From UBA3937 sp050951585 (GTDB lineage: Bacteria > Bacillota > Peptococcia > DRI-13 > DTU073): 64,000 nucleotides of DNA. The notes beneath the pieces are model-generated. The model did no database searches and was not told the DNA's origin. It saw nothing but the letters and a program-made list of their open reading frames with translations. Of this stretch, positions 16,780 through 24,837 are shown piece by piece; within the stretch, counting starts at the first letter, position 1, and every line of letters starts with the position of its first letter. A program made the position numbers and the translations under genes. The DNA lies in NCBI GenBank assembly GCA_050951585.1, contig JBMNJI010000006.1, positions 186,001 to 250,000 on the forward strand. The letters run 5' to 3'.

Positions 16780-17604
16780 ATGACGTATCAAGTAAAACTG
16801 CCTGTGTTTGAAGGCCCGATGGACTTGCTATTACATCTGATTGAGAAGAATGAGCTGGATATTTACAATATTCCGATAGCCATGATTACACAGCAGTATT
16901 TAGAGTATCTAGCCAAGGCCGATGAACTGGATATTGATTTGACCAGTGATTTTTTAATAATGGCTAGTACGTTACTGGCCATAAAGGCACGGATGCTTTT
17001 GCCCAAACCTGTTGCGGAATCAACCGATGAGTGTGATGACGGGGTAGATCCACGCGCTGAGTTGGTAGAAAGACTTCTTGAATATAAAGAATACAAGGAA
17101 AGAGCTCATCTTTTCCGCGAATTGGAAGAACGGCAAGCCCAATATTACTGGCGTGAAGTAGATGATGCCAAGTTGTTGCAAACGTTTCGCCCGGCTAATC
17201 CGGTAGGGTCGTTGTCGATGAATGACCTGATGCAAGTATTTGCTAAGGTTCTGAAGAAAGCTGAGAAGAAACTTGAATTCGTCTCGGTGAGCCGTGAAGA
17301 AGTGACGATTCAGGATAAAATTGAAAGTATTCTTAATTTATTACGGGAAGCACCAGGTGGAAAAGGGCTTTCGTTTTTTAAGCTGTTTACTGGCTGCCAG
17401 GTTAGTAAGGAAGAGGTAATTGTAACATTCTTAGCGTTGCTGGAATTAATCAAAACGGGGCAGATTTACGTTAAGCAAAAGGGAATGTTTGATGATATAT
17501 ATATCTTTAGGATGCAGAGTCTGCAGACGGAAAAGAACGAGCAGGGAATAATGAAAGAAAATATTAATGAAGAAAATATACAGTCAGAAAGGAGAGCGAA
17601 TTAG
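16780..17604 (+). CDS. scpA: segregation and condensation protein ScpA
   Basis: ScpA is the kleisin that bridges the heads of the SMC dimer in the bacterial condensin. The 274 residues begin with the family signature FEGPMDLLLHLIEKNELDIYNI (split: FEGPMDLLLHLI and EKNELDIYNI). The C-terminal winged helix (VIVTFLALLELIKTGQI) lies near residues 205-230. A charged tail of about 25 residues follows it. It is 3 bases from scpB. Confidence 0.96.
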   Translation: MTYQVKLPVFEGPMDLLLHLIEKNELDIYNIPIAMITQQYLEYLAKADELDIDLTSDFLIMASTLLAIKARMLLPKPVAESTDECDDGVDPRAELVERLLEYKEYKERAHLFRELEERQAQYYWREVDDAKLLQTFRPANPVGSLSMNDLMQVFAKVLKKAEKKLEFVSVSREEVTIQDKIESILNLLREAPGGKGLSFFKLFTGCQVSKEEVIVTFLALLELIKTGQIYVKQKGMFDDIYIFRMQSLQTEKNEQGIMKENINEENIQSERRAN

Positions 17605-17607
17605 CTG

Positions 17608-18135
17608 ATGCCCTTATTTCCTGATGAAGCTAAAAATGCCATTGAAGCCTTATTGTTTGTGGCTAATGAGCCATTGTCGGTTAAAGCAATCGCGGAAATC
17701 CTCGAACGCTCCCCATATGATGTGGAGGCTTTGTTAAAGGAGATTAAAGCTGATTGTGAAAAAGAAGCAAGGGGGTTTTGTTTGCTTGAAGTCGCCGGAG
17801 GTTTTTCTTTTGTAACGAGGCCGGAATATGCCCCATATATTGAAAGACTTGTTAAGCCCCGTTTAAGCAATCTAACGCAAGCTGCCTTAGAAACATTGGC
17901 GATTGTCGCATACAAGCAGCCCATTACGCGAAGCGAGATCGATGAAATACGCGGCGTGCAGAGTGATAGTGCTCTTAATACCTTGGTGGAACGTACATTA
18001 ATTCATGAAATTGGACGGAAGGAAGGACCGGGTCGCCCCATCATTTATGGAACGACGAAAGATTTTCTCAAATATTTTGGTTTAAAGAACATTGAAGAAT
18101 TACCCACGCCAGGTGCTGATGCCAAAGTATCGTGA
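17608..18135 (+). CDS. scpB: segregation and condensation protein ScpB
   Basis: ScpB dimerises and binds ScpA in the SMC complex. The 175 residues contain two winged-helix domains; the conserved ALETLAIVAYKQPITRSEI stretch is at about residues 92-110, followed by GPGRPIIYGTT. The SD site (AAAGGAGAG) lies inside the end of scpA. Length and order with scpA are typical. Confidence 0.96.
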   Translation: MPLFPDEAKNAIEALLFVANEPLSVKAIAEILERSPYDVEALLKEIKADCEKEARGFCLLEVAGGFSFVTRPEYAPYIERLVKPRLSNLTQAALETLAIVAYKQPITRSEIDEIRGVQSDSALNTLVERTLIHEIGRKEGPGRPIIYGTTKDFLKYFGLKNIEELPTPGADAKVS

Positions 18136-18154
18136 AAAGGTAGGTATTAGTTTA

Positions 18155-18574
18155 GTGACAAAAAAATTTAGATATGATCATTATTGTTTTGCCTGTGGCG
18201 AACAGAATCCGGCCGGGTTAAAGCTTAAGTTTACTCAGGAAGGAGATAAAATCAGCACCATTTTCTGCCCTCCGAAAATATATGAGGGGTATCCAGGGGT
18301 TTTACATGGTGGCATCATCAGCACAGTATTTGACGAAGTAATGTCGCAATGCTTATGGGTACTTGAGGAACCGGCTTTTACCGCTCGTTTGGAGATTCGT
18401 TTCAGACGGAATATCCCGGTGTTAAGACCGGTAAAATTTGAGGCCCATATCGTGAAGCGAAAAGGACCTTTAGTTGATCTTGAGGCTCAGGCCTTGCTGG
18501 AAGATGGACAGCTTGCGGCAGAAGCCAAGGGGCGCTTCATGTTGCTTAAAGATAGTAAAACTAATAATCTCTAA
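18155..18574 (+). CDS. PaaI-type hotdog thioesterase
   Basis: A 139-residue single hotdog domain. The GTG at 18155 has AAAAGGTAGG about 10 bases upstream and avoids the 44-base overlap with scpB that the longest frame would need. The active-site segment GVLHGGIISTVFDEVM at about residues 45-60 is the PaaI/acyl-CoA thioesterase signature. A CFACGEQNPAGL motif sits at the N-terminus. Substrate unknown; probably an acyl-CoA thioester. Terminated directly downstream. Confidence 0.85.
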   Translation: MTKKFRYDHYCFACGEQNPAGLKLKFTQEGDKISTIFCPPKIYEGYPGVLHGGIISTVFDEVMSQCLWVLEEPAFTARLEIRFRRNIPVLRPVKFEAHIVKRKGPLVDLEAQALLEDGQLAAEAKGRFMLLKDSKTNNL

Positions 18575-18609
18575 AAAGCCTGGGGAAATGTCTTTCCCCA
18601 GGCTTTTTT
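18573..18609 (+). terminator. strong terminator after the thioesterase gene
   Basis: AAAAAGCCTGGGGAAA pairs with TTTCCCCAGGCTTTTT across a 4-base loop, a 16-bp perfect stem ending in a T-run. It closes the trpS-scpA-scpB-thioesterase run. Confidence 0.95.
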
Positions 18610-18740
18610 GTATGCAGAGCAGACTTTTCTAATATGTACTTCTAGTGTACGTGTAGGCTTTTGGGAAATACTAATATGGAGGGATATTCTGACACAAAGT
18701 TGATATCGTAAGGGAAATAATGATTTAAAAGAGGTATTCC

Positions 18741-19316
18741 ATGCAGAACGCTCTGTTCATCATAGCGCTAATTATATTTATTTGCGCTATGATTATCCCG
18801 ATAAGAATACGGTTACACTACTTTCGCGAGTCTTCTGTCAAAAAGACGGAGTTTCAGGTAAAAATCTGGTTTATCCCGGTTTACTTTCAAAAAAATGATC
18901 AGACTACTATCCCGATAACCCCTGGTAATATTCTTAAGCGGCCGCCTTTCAGTGCTTTTTTTCCTTCACGGCGAAAAGCAAATGCTATTTTACGCATCAT
19001 GAATCGACCCATTAAAATCAAAAAACTCTATTTATACACTGAACTTAGTATGGCTGATGCGGCGCAGACTGCTATAGCCGTTGGTTTTGCCTGGTGGATA
19101 GTAGGAATTTTCCATAGCTGGTTGCATGGTTTTTTTAATCTTCTAGGCACGGAAAAAGAGGTGAAGGTCATCCCTAATTATCAGCAATTGAATTATTTCC
19201 TTCTGGACTTTTCTTGTATACTTGAGTTCCCTCTGGGTCATATTATGATTATCTTATTCTATAATTTACTTCATTCCCGGACAATCAAAAAGTATGCGAA
19301 GGAGGTTTGTTTATGA
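18741..19316 (+). CDS. ytfI: DUF2953 membrane protein, YtfI-like
   Basis: A 191-residue protein with an N-terminal hydrophobic helix (residues 4-22) and a second hydrophobic stretch around 120-135. It has the DUF2953 layout and lies directly before ytfJ, as ytfI does in Bacillus. The stop overlaps the ytfJ ATG (ATGA), so the pair is translationally coupled. Function is unknown, but the pairing suggests a sporulation role. AAAAGAGG precedes ATG 18741. Confidence 0.82.
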   Translation: MQNALFIIALIIFICAMIIPIRIRLHYFRESSVKKTEFQVKIWFIPVYFQKNDQTTIPITPGNILKRPPFSAFFPSRRKANAILRIMNRPIKIKKLYLYTELSMADAAQTAIAVGFAWWIVGIFHSWLHGFFNLLGTEKEVKVIPNYQQLNYFLLDFSCILEFPLGHIMIILFYNLLHSRTIKKYAKEVCL

Positions 19317-19777
19317 GTGATCATCCGATCGAAGGGTTGATGAAAACAGCGATGGAAAGCATTAAGGAGATGACAGATGTTAATACGGTTGTCGGTGATG
19401 CCGTTGAGACTCCTGATGGCAATGTTATTATTCCGATTTCCCGTGTCGCGTGTGGTTTTGCCGCAGGAGGAAGTGAATTTGCGGCATGTGGAGGAAAAGA
19501 AAAAGGAGAGGGCAATTCCGGATATTTCCCCTTTGGTGGTGGGAGTGGTGCGGGTGTGTCTGTGCAACCGGTAGGTTTTTTAGTAGTTGGCAACGGGCAA
19601 ATTCGCCTAATGTCGGTAAATGAAAAAGGAGTTTTTATGGATCGTATAGTTGAAATGGGGACTCACGTCGTGGGGCAGCTTCAGGAAATAATGAAAAAGA
19701 AAAATGAAAAAAATACGGAGGCAATAAATCCAAATAATGCTTCCGAATTTGTCGGGTCCAAAGTAGAAGTTGAATAG
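19313..19777 (+). CDS. ytfJ: GerW/YtfJ family sporulation protein
   Basis: A 154-residue YtfJ (GerW) protein, needed in Bacillus for normal germination. AAGGAGGT lies 6 bases before ATG 19313. The N-terminus HPIEGLMKTAMESIKEM and the VGDAVETPDG / PISRVACGFAAGG segments are the family core. A Gly-rich loop (GGGSGAGV) follows, then a charged C-terminal tail. Expected expression is in the forespore; no promoter was assigned. Confidence 0.95.
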   Translation: MSDHPIEGLMKTAMESIKEMTDVNTVVGDAVETPDGNVIIPISRVACGFAAGGSEFAACGGKEKGEGNSGYFPFGGGSGAGVSVQPVGFLVVGNGQIRLMSVNEKGVFMDRIVEMGTHVVGQLQEIMKKKNEKNTEAINPNNASEFVGSKVEVE

Positions 19778-19926
19778 TAATGAAAGCATGGTTTTGTCAT
19801 GTTCTAAAAACGCTCCTTTTTTCATAACGTTTAATAATACTATGGTTCAATATTCTCCTGTTTTTGTATTTTGTTGCTGAAACCGGCGGGGAATCTGATT
19901 GGACGATATAAGAGGAGCTTTCAGGT

Positions 19927-20523
19927 ATGATCAATATTATTTGGTTAGTGTTGATTTTTGCCGGAATATTCCTGGCAGGGCTCAAGGGACAGCCGGAAAT
20001 TGTGACCCAATCTGCCTTTCAAGCGGCGCAAACCGCCGTGAAGTACGCCTTTGAATTGATTGGCATCATGAGTTTATGGTTAGGGTTAATGAAAGTGGCG
20101 GAGGAAGCCGGGCTTATTAAAGCTTTTGCGCAACTTCTGCGACCATTCACAAAATTTCTTTTTCCTTCCGTACCCCAGGATCATCCGGCGATGGGTTTTA
20201 TTTTAATGAATTTTAGCGCGAATATCCTTGGTTTGGGAAATGCCGCGACTCCGTTCGGGCTAAAGGCGATGCAGGAACTGCAAAGCTTAAATCCTCATAA
20301 AGATATTGCCAGTGAAGCAATGTGCACTTTTCTTGCCATAAATACCTCCTGTATAACGCTTTTGCCGGCTACAGTGATTGGAATTAGAATCGCAGCGGGT
20401 TCGACAAATCCTACGGAGATTGTCAGTACAACACTTTTTGCCACAATAATAGGTATGTCGGCAGCTTTATTAGCTGATTATATTATGCGAAGTTTTAACA
20501 GAAGAAAACTATTTCACTGTTAA
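19927..20523 (+). CDS. spmA: spore maturation protein SpmA
   Basis: SpmA works with SpmB in dehydration of the spore core. The 198 residues have about five hydrophobic helices and nucleoside-recognition (Gate) family motifs: FSANILGLGNAATPFGLKAM at about residues 97-116, and INTSCITLLPATVIG near 138. GAGGAG precedes the ATG. It is 18 bases from spmB. Confidence 0.96.
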   Translation: MINIIWLVLIFAGIFLAGLKGQPEIVTQSAFQAAQTAVKYAFELIGIMSLWLGLMKVAEEAGLIKAFAQLLRPFTKFLFPSVPQDHPAMGFILMNFSANILGLGNAATPFGLKAMQELQSLNPHKDIASEAMCTFLAINTSCITLLPATVIGIRIAAGSTNPTEIVSTTLFATIIGMSAALLADYIMRSFNRRKLFHC

Positions 20524-20541
20524 AGCGAAGGGTGAGCAAAA

Positions 20542-21075
20542 GTGGAGAAGATATTCTATGAGCTTTCCAGATGGTTAATTCCGTTCTTAATTTTCTTTAT
20601 ACTTACTTTTGGCATATTCCGTGGCGTAAAAATATATGAATGCTTTGTCAAAGGGGCAAAAGAGGGGTTTTCTTTAGCCGTCAGGATTATCCCTTTTTTG
20701 GTTGCGATGATGATGGCAGTTGGTATTTTTAGACAGACTGGTGTAATCAGACTGCTTGAGCAATCTTGTGGCGAACTGTTTCAGTTATTAAACCTGCCAC
20801 CTGACATATTGCCACTTGCCATTTTGCGCCCTTTATCAGGTGGAGCTGCTTTAGGCATTACAACTGAATTAATTAATTCCTACGGACCGGATTCGTATAT
20901 TGGTCGCCTTGCCTCTACGATGCAAGGCAGTACTGATACGACTTTTTTTATTCTCGCTGTTTATTTTGGAGCTGTTGGGATCAGTAAATATCGATATTCT
21001 CTCGGTGTCGGGTTGCTCGCAGATATTGTCTCTTTTGCGGCTTCTGTATATATTGTGAGCCGTGTTTTTGGGTAA
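20542..21075 (+). CDS. spmB: spore maturation protein SpmB
   Basis: Partner of SpmA, 177 residues, several hydrophobic helices with the conserved LRPLSGGAALGI (about 94-105) and QGSTDTTFFILAVYFG (about 128-143) segments. The start is GTG 20542 with GAAGGGTGAG before it. The spmA-spmB order is the standard one. Confidence 0.96.
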   Translation: MEKIFYELSRWLIPFLIFFILTFGIFRGVKIYECFVKGAKEGFSLAVRIIPFLVAMMMAVGIFRQTGVIRLLEQSCGELFQLLNLPPDILPLAILRPLSGGAALGITTELINSYGPDSYIGRLASTMQGSTDTTFFILAVYFGAVGISKYRYSLGVGLLADIVSFAASVYIVSRVFG

Positions 21076-21216
21076 GAAAAAGAGATCCAGTAACACAATC
21101 AAAAACACGGATAATAAGATAGTATTTAAAAGTCTAAAAATGATAGATGTATATGTATGGTGCTGTGGTAAAATAAGACATGGATATTGGTTTATTTACA
21201 GCGATAGGATCTGGAA

Positions 21217-21948
21217 ATGGTGGTGAAAGAGCTGGAAAGGCTACAGAAATATTTAGCCCGTTCCGGAGTTGCTTCGCGCCGGGCAGCCGAAGATTTGATC
21301 AGGCGGGGTATTGTCAAGGTAAATGGAATAGTAGTAACTGAAATGGGTACGCAAATCGAACCGGAACAGGATATGATTACAGTAAATGGGCAGGTTGTTC
21401 AACCGGAAAAAAGGAAGATTTATTTATTATTTAATAAACCATTAAGGGTAGTGACTACCTTAGACGATCCGCAAGGACGAGCTAAGGTTACTGATTTTTT
21501 GCCCGGGATAAAGGAGCGGGTTTTTCCGGTAGGCAGACTTGATTATTTTACCGAAGGGCTTTTATTATTAACGAATGATGGAGATTTAGCATATCGACTT
21601 ACCCATCCCCGTTATCAAATCGCCAAAACGTATCTGGCAAGTGTACAAGGCTCAGTCACGAATCAACTAGTACGAGTGTTGGAAAATGGCGTAGAATTGG
21701 AAGATGGTATAACGCAACCCGCGGATGTCCGAATCATCAATAGAACCCCGCAGAAAACTTTAATTGAGATTACAATCAGAGAAGGGAGAAACAGACAGGT
21801 AAGAAGAATGTGTGAAAAAATAGGACACCCGGTTCTTTCCTTAAAAAGGATCAGCTTTGGCACTCTTGAGTTGGGTAACTTGTCAACCGGCGACTACCGC
21901 TATTTAACTGTGCCGGAAGTATTGGCGTTAAAAAAGCTTTGTGAATAG
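21217..21948 (+). CDS. rluB: 23S rRNA pseudouridine synthase RluB family
   Basis: A 243-residue RsuA/RluB-type pseudouridine synthase, most like the enzyme modifying 23S rRNA near position 2605. The N-terminal S4 RNA-binding domain (LQKYLARSGVASRRAAEDLI) covers residues 6-65. The catalytic Asp lies in GRLDYFTEGLLLLTNDG (about residue 108), and the C-terminal part has REGRNRQVRRM. In B. subtilis the ypuL/rluB gene also follows spmA-spmB. The exact start is uncertain: ATG 21217 or the GTGs at 21220 and 21223. Confidence 0.93.
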   Translation: MVVKELERLQKYLARSGVASRRAAEDLIRRGIVKVNGIVVTEMGTQIEPEQDMITVNGQVVQPEKRKIYLLFNKPLRVVTTLDDPQGRAKVTDFLPGIKERVFPVGRLDYFTEGLLLLTNDGDLAYRLTHPRYQIAKTYLASVQGSVTNQLVRVLENGVELEDGITQPADVRIINRTPQKTLIEITIREGRNRQVRRMCEKIGHPVLSLKRISFGTLELGNLSTGDYRYLTVPEVLALKKLCE

Positions 21949-21980
21949 GACTTATTATTGAATTGCTATTCATTATTTAC

Positions 21981-22009
21981 TTGAAAAGTGAGGTTTTGCA
22001 TCCTAAACT
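21981..22009 (+). promoter_or_regulatory. promoter TTGAAA-17-TAAACT of the Gly/Phe-rich secreted protein
   Basis: TTGAAA (21981-21986), a 17-base spacer and TAAACT (22004-22009) lie 84 bases before the ATG at 22093. The same two hexamers with the same spacing occur at 23869-23897. The transcribed leader contains TAGGAA (22015-22020) and its complement TTCCTA (22059-22064), which could pair. Confidence 0.65.
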
Positions 22010-22092
22010 AAAAATAGGAAGATGATACATACAATTCAATTAGTTCTTAATAATCTGATTCCTACTTAATAATTATAAGGAGGGAAAAAACG

Positions 22093-23172
22093 ATGAAAAG
22101 AAATAAGAGGATTGCTTTGTTGGTCGGATTGGTATTTATCTTGTCATGTGTACCTATGACGGCGATGGCTGCATCTTTCAATTTTGGGAATGGAAATGGG
22201 CAGGGGAATTATTACGGGTTTGGACAGTATTATACTAAGACAGTTGTGAATGGCGAGACAGTAAATGAAGACCAAAAAACTTGGACAACTGATGAGAATG
22301 TTGATCCAAGCGAATTCTTCCAGAATACTGGTTTTGGCAATTTCTTTAATGATGATTTCTTGGGCGGGATTTCTTTCTTTAACGATGATTTCTTTGGAAG
22401 TAGTTTGGGCTTTGGCAATAAGAATAAAAAGCAAAGCACCTCGAGCAAGCAGAATAGCCAGAATATACTGAATGCACAGAATAATAATATAAAACAAGAA
22501 AGTGTGGAAACTCAAGATAGTGCGGAGAATTTGGACGCTCTGAATGGTGGAAATGAAATAGAAAGTGTCGAGGATCTTAATAGCGGATTTGAGGCTACGG
22601 ATACTGAATATGAAAACCCCAGTAATGGAGGTCAAATTCCTAACATAAATGATATCATGGATCAAATCGATCTTGACGGAATTCTTAACCAAGCGAAAGG
22701 CGATGTAAATAGTGCATTTGATCAAGTTTTCCAGCAGCTTAATCAATTAGGCGATCAATATGCCGGTGACGAAATGGTCACAAACATCCTCAATGAAATG
22801 AAAGGAATTGTCAACGATAAGCTTGACCAATCATTTGGCATGATTCCTGATATTGAGTCAATATTGGGAGGGATCGGTCAAGGCGGTTTCCCGGATTTTG
22901 AAGCTGAAATTGATGAAATATTGGGTTCAATAGGTAATGATTTCGGTTCCGGTTTAGATTTTGGCATGGACGACTTCTTTGGCGACAGCGGTTTTGGAGA
23001 TTTGTTTGGCGGATCGAAATCCGGCAGCAGCTTTGGCGGATTTGATCCCAGCAGCATGATCAATGATATTATGGGTGGCAGCGGATTAGGAAATATGTTT
23101 GGCGGATCTAATTCCGGCAGTAGCTTCGGCGGATTCAATCCCGGCAGTATCATGAGCGGGTTTGGTTTTTAA
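22093..23172 (+). CDS. secreted Gly/Asn/Phe-rich low-complexity protein of unknown function
   Basis: A 359-residue protein with a clear signal peptide (basic MKRNKR, hydrophobic core, cleavage near AMAAS, residue 26). A Gly/Asn/Phe-rich part follows, with duplicated FFNDDF segments around residues 86-105. A charged linker rich in Gln, Asn and Ser (110-175) and a helical Asp/Ile-rich middle (185-260) come next. A C-terminal Gly/Ser/Phe region contains a 31-residue repeat. No Cys beyond the signal peptide and no catalytic motif are seen. AAGGAGGG precedes the ATG, and promoter and terminator are both evident. Composition fits a surface or matrix protein; this is inference. Confidence 0.85.
   Translation: MKRNKRIALLVGLVFILSCVPMTAMAASFNFGNGNGQGNYYGFGQYYTKTVVNGETVNEDQKTWTTDENVDPSEFFQNTGFGNFFNDDFLGGISFFNDDFFGSSLGFGNKNKKQSTSSKQNSQNILNAQNNNIKQESVETQDSAENLDALNGGNEIESVEDLNSGFEATDTEYENPSNGGQIPNINDIMDQIDLDGILNQAKGDVNSAFDQVFQQLNQLGDQYAGDEMVTNILNEMKGIVNDKLDQSFGMIPDIESILGGIGQGGFPDFEAEIDEILGSIGNDFGSGLDFGMDDFFGDSGFGDLFGGSKSGSSFGGFDPSSMINDIMGGSGLGNMFGGSNSGSSFGGFNPGSIMSGFGF
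23005..23150 (+). repeat. tandem 93-bp repeat inside the secreted protein gene
   Basis: Segments starting at 23005 and 23098 encode near-identical peptides: FGGSKSGSSFGGFDPSS and FGGSNSGSSFGGFNPGS. About 48 bases are conserved in each copy at a period of 93 bases, mostly with third-base differences. The repeat is therefore not very recent and is maintained at protein level. Confidence 0.75.
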
Positions 23173-23192
23173 AAAATAAAACTAATATGATT

Positions 23193-23226
23193 AAATACCA
23201 CCTGTAAAGGTGGTATTTTTTTTTGG
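23193..23226 (+). terminator. terminator after the secreted low-complexity protein gene
   Basis: AAATACCACCT pairs with AGGTGGTATTT (23193-23203 and 23208-23218) across a GTAA loop, followed by a T-run to 23224. Confidence 0.93.
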
Positions 23227-23318
23227 CGCCAGCGCTTGAGAAGCTTGGCGCAAGCTAAGTTTTCTTTATTTTGGTTATCTTAGTAAGATAAGATAACTAA
23301 TGAAGGTGGCAACCGGCA

Positions 23319-23810
23319 ATGGATAAGGTGGAAAAGTTATTTATCCTAGTTGAGAGGATCTCCTTTTTTGGAGTGATAGTATTACTTGTTACGCTTCTTT
23401 TTATTCAAGCAATTTTTCTGATTCCTGGAATGGCTGCTCGGCTTAATCTGGCTTTACGTATTGAAGGGGAACGAATAAATGAAAACGGAATTCTCTATTT
23501 GGCGGAAAATAGCGAGGCCGGTAATATCTCGTCTTTACCATGGAACAGTATCACTTTAGAATTGCTTGAATATCAAAGCAGACCTGATGTTGAGATTGAA
23601 GTAAATGGGGTTAATGCCGGTAATTTTTTAAGGAAAGAGATTACACTCAATGTGACGAACGGCGATCTGTTAAATTTGTATAATCCGAATGAACAACATC
23701 CGGTGAAGATAAAAGTAAGTAAAAAAACTATGAATATTATTAGTCCGGAACTTGGTACAGTTGTGACCGGAATCGGAAGATGTTTTTTTCCTCCCATTAG
23801 AATGAAATAG
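23319..23810 (+). CDS. membrane-anchored protein of unknown function
   Basis: A 163-residue protein with one hydrophobic helix at about residues 13-38 and a predicted extracellular beta-rich part of about 120 residues. GAAGGTGG lies 9 bases before ATG 23319. A 9-bp inverted repeat GTTATCTTA/TAAGATAAC (23274-23282 and 23289-23297) sits just before the SD site and could be an operator or leader hairpin. I do not recognise the family. It lies between two genes with twin promoters but lacks that promoter itself. Confidence 0.75.
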   Translation: MDKVEKLFILVERISFFGVIVLLVTLLFIQAIFLIPGMAARLNLALRIEGERINENGILYLAENSEAGNISSLPWNSITLELLEYQSRPDVEIEVNGVNAGNFLRKEITLNVTNGDLLNLYNPNEQHPVKIKVSKKTMNIISPELGTVVTGIGRCFFPPIRMK

Positions 23811-23868
23811 CCCAGAAAATCAGTAGTTTCTGTCATTAGCTTTATTACAATTGTTATTGATTATTCAC

Positions 23869-23897
23869 TTGAAATTTTCTATAAAAAGTCATAAACT
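23869..23897 (+). promoter_or_regulatory. promoter TTGAAA-17-TAAACT of the small secreted protein
   Basis: TTGAAA (23869-23874), 17-base spacer, TAAACT (23892-23897): the same elements as at 21981-22009, including ACTTGAAA at the -35 side and AA after the -10. The leader then holds a nested palindrome: GGTAT/ATACC (23919-23930) inside ACTAT/ATAGT (23912-23937). Confidence 0.65.
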
Positions 23898-23973
23898 AAC
23901 ATATAATTAGAACTATTTGGTATAAATACCATATAGTAAGTTGTTCTAGAAAAGTAAAGGAGGAGATTCTTGA

Positions 23974-24210
23974 ATGAAGGGTACAAAGAAAATTGCTGCA
24001 ATGGCTGTTCTAATGCTCGGCTTACAGGTTGTTCCATTTACAGCGTTCGCAGCCGGTAACGGGTGGGAGTACATCTTTTATTCCAAAGAAGAATCAAAAA
24101 CTGTGAAAAACGTTAACGGAGTTGTCTCAACAGAGTATTCTTGTGTTGAGTCCGGGGACAAAGAAGCAGCGCAAAAATTCCTCAATATGTTTAAAGGTTT
24201 ATTTCGGTAA
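23974..24210 (+). CDS. small secreted protein of unknown function
   Basis: A 78-residue protein with a signal peptide (MKGTKK, hydrophobic core, cleavage near AFAAG at residue 26) and a 50-residue mature part. AAAGGAGGAG precedes the ATG. The mature N-terminus (FYSKEE, KTVKNVNGVVS) resembles the start of the 22093 product (YYTKTVVNGETVN). With the shared promoter this suggests a related pair, but the similarity is short and could be chance. Confidence 0.75.
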   Translation: MKGTKKIAAMAVLMLGLQVVPFTAFAAGNGWEYIFYSKEESKTVKNVNGVVSTEYSCVESGDKEAAQKFLNMFKGLFR

Positions 24211-24235
24211 ACGACGCTAAATAATAGTGAAAAAC

Positions 24236-24262
24236 AACCACCTGCCAAGGGTGGTTTTCTTA
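24236..24262 (+). terminator. terminator after the small secreted protein gene
   Basis: AACCACC pairs with GGTGGTT (24236-24242 and 24250-24256), followed by TTCTTATT. The stem is similar to those after the genes at 365 and 22093. Confidence 0.8.
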
Positions 24263-24400
24263 TTGGTAAGCTAAGTGAACCCTAAATGAGATAATTTGCA
24301 CTCGGTTGTGACGGTTGAAATAGTTGCTATTTTTTTCTCTTTATAATAAAATCCAATTTAGAAATGAGCAATACTCAAAAAAGACAGGATGATGCAAATT

Positions 24401-24820
24401 ATGATCAGTTCCAAAAAAGTGGCTTCTGCGGCAATTAAAATTGCTTTAACAGAAAGCAGAGAAGAAGAAATCCGGTTAAAAAGAGAATATGCTGGTTTGG
24501 GAATTAGAACTGTCGCAGTCGATATTGGCGGTGATTATATAGATTCAATTAAAGTGATTATTGAAAGAGCGATTGTGGCCGCCAAAAGAGAAAAAGTCAT
24601 TAAAGAAAATCATTATGATGAAGGAGCGGTGGCGGGTGCCGCCCGTGAAGCCCTTACGCAGATTATGCCCAAGGCTTTAGGATTAAATGTTGGTGGAAAA
24701 ATAGGGATAGCCCGACAACAAGATCATATTAGTGTGGCGGTTTTTCTCGGGATTGGTTTGCTCCATCTTAATGAAGTAGCGATTGGTTTAGGACATAGGG
24801 CTGCTCCGTATACAGAATAA
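24401..24820 (+). CDS. hutP: HutP-family RNA-binding regulator homologue
   Basis: About 139 residues. The C-terminus HLNEVAIGLGHRAAPY and the middle segment NHYDEGAVAGAAREALTQIMPKAL match HutP, the hexameric histidine- and Mg-dependent RNA-binding antiterminator of the Bacillus hut operon; the conserved His residues are present. No hut genes are nearby; aroH follows 17 bases later. The start is uncertain: ATG 24389 abuts the AGG of the likely SD site (GACAGGATGAT), so ATG 24401 is used. Its RNA target here is unknown. Confidence 0.85.
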   Translation: MISSKKVASAAIKIALTESREEEIRLKREYAGLGIRTVAVDIGGDYIDSIKVIIERAIVAAKREKVIKENHYDEGAVAGAAREALTQIMPKALGLNVGGKIGIARQQDHISVAVFLGIGLLHLNEVAIGLGHRAAPYTE

Positions 24821-24837
24821 TGGAGGAAAAGAGTACG

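Noticed and set aside
22144..22746. Long antisense open frame across the secreted low-complexity gene
   Set aside because: It is produced by the A/T-rich, repetitive codon pattern on the plus strand, has no SD site and resembles no protein.
23242..23256. Inverted repeat AGCTTG-GCG-CAAGCT
   Set aside because: Short, without a T-run or nearby promoter; the neighbouring 9-bp repeat at 23274-23297 is better placed.
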